Source of the DNA: Actinomycetota bacterium
Lineage (GTDB): Bacteria > Actinomycetota > Thermoleophilia > Gaiellales > Gaiellaceae
Length of the DNA stretch: 5,314 nucleotides
Assembly (NCBI GenBank): GCA_013694685.1
Contig: JACDBY010000375.1
Coordinates: forward strand, 1 to 5,314
Direction of reading: 5' to 3'
Part shown: positions 5,291-5,314 of the stretch, one piece after another
Position numbering within the stretch: the first letter of the stretch is position 1
Layout: every line of letters begins with the position of its first letter
Program-made: the position numbers and the translations under genes
The notes under the pieces: generated by a model
Told to the model about the DNA's origin: nothing
The model's database searches: none
The model's input: only the letters and a program-made list of their open reading frames with translations

Positions 5291-5314
5291 ACCAGAAACG
5301 TCTCCCGGGGGAAC

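Overview
The window is a gene-dense, very GC-rich bacterial chromosome segment with a strong G/C bias at third codon positions. Gene content points to a high-GC actinobacterial lineage, and the ECF sigma factor followed by a DUF4349 membrane protein suggests Thermoleophilia (Solirubrobacterales/Gaiellales-like). That placement is an inference from gene style, not a proven taxonomy. No mobile element, CRISPR array, tRNA or rRNA was seen.

Layout, left half (+ strand): the 3' part of an ABC-F ATPase gene (1-933, 5' end outside the window); a 155-base spacer containing an imperfect 12-base direct repeat; an ECF-type sigma factor (1089-1598); and a two-TM DUF4349 protein (1595-2647) whose start overlaps the sigma stop as ATGA. 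The last two form a translationally coupled pair, and the second is a candidate membrane partner of the sigma factor.

Middle: the convergent spacer 2648-2753 is almost wholly occupied by a large imperfect inverted repeat. It is built from four copies of a GGGG-N5-CCCC-type palindrome, starts directly after one stop codon and ends two bases from the other. It looks like a REP/BIME-type element or a bidirectional terminator.

Right half (- strand, transcribed leftward): a small four-helix CopD-like membrane protein (5255-4782), then a soluble tandem-GAF HisKA_2 histidine kinase (4782-3337) joined by a TGATG stop/start overlap, then, 16 bases on, an ANTAR-type response regulator (3320-2754). Kinase and regulator resemble the mycobacterial PdtaS/PdtaR pair, which controls gene expression by RNA antitermination. 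Here they are linked in one apparent operon with a CopD-like gene. A perfect 22-base palindrome lies in codons 8-15 of the kinase and is written with codons unusual for this DNA.

Most of the window is recognisable housekeeping or signalling content. The points worth a second look are the membrane protein-kinase-antiterminator operon, the palindrome in the kinase start, the REP-like convergent spacer, and the sigma/DUF4349 pair.
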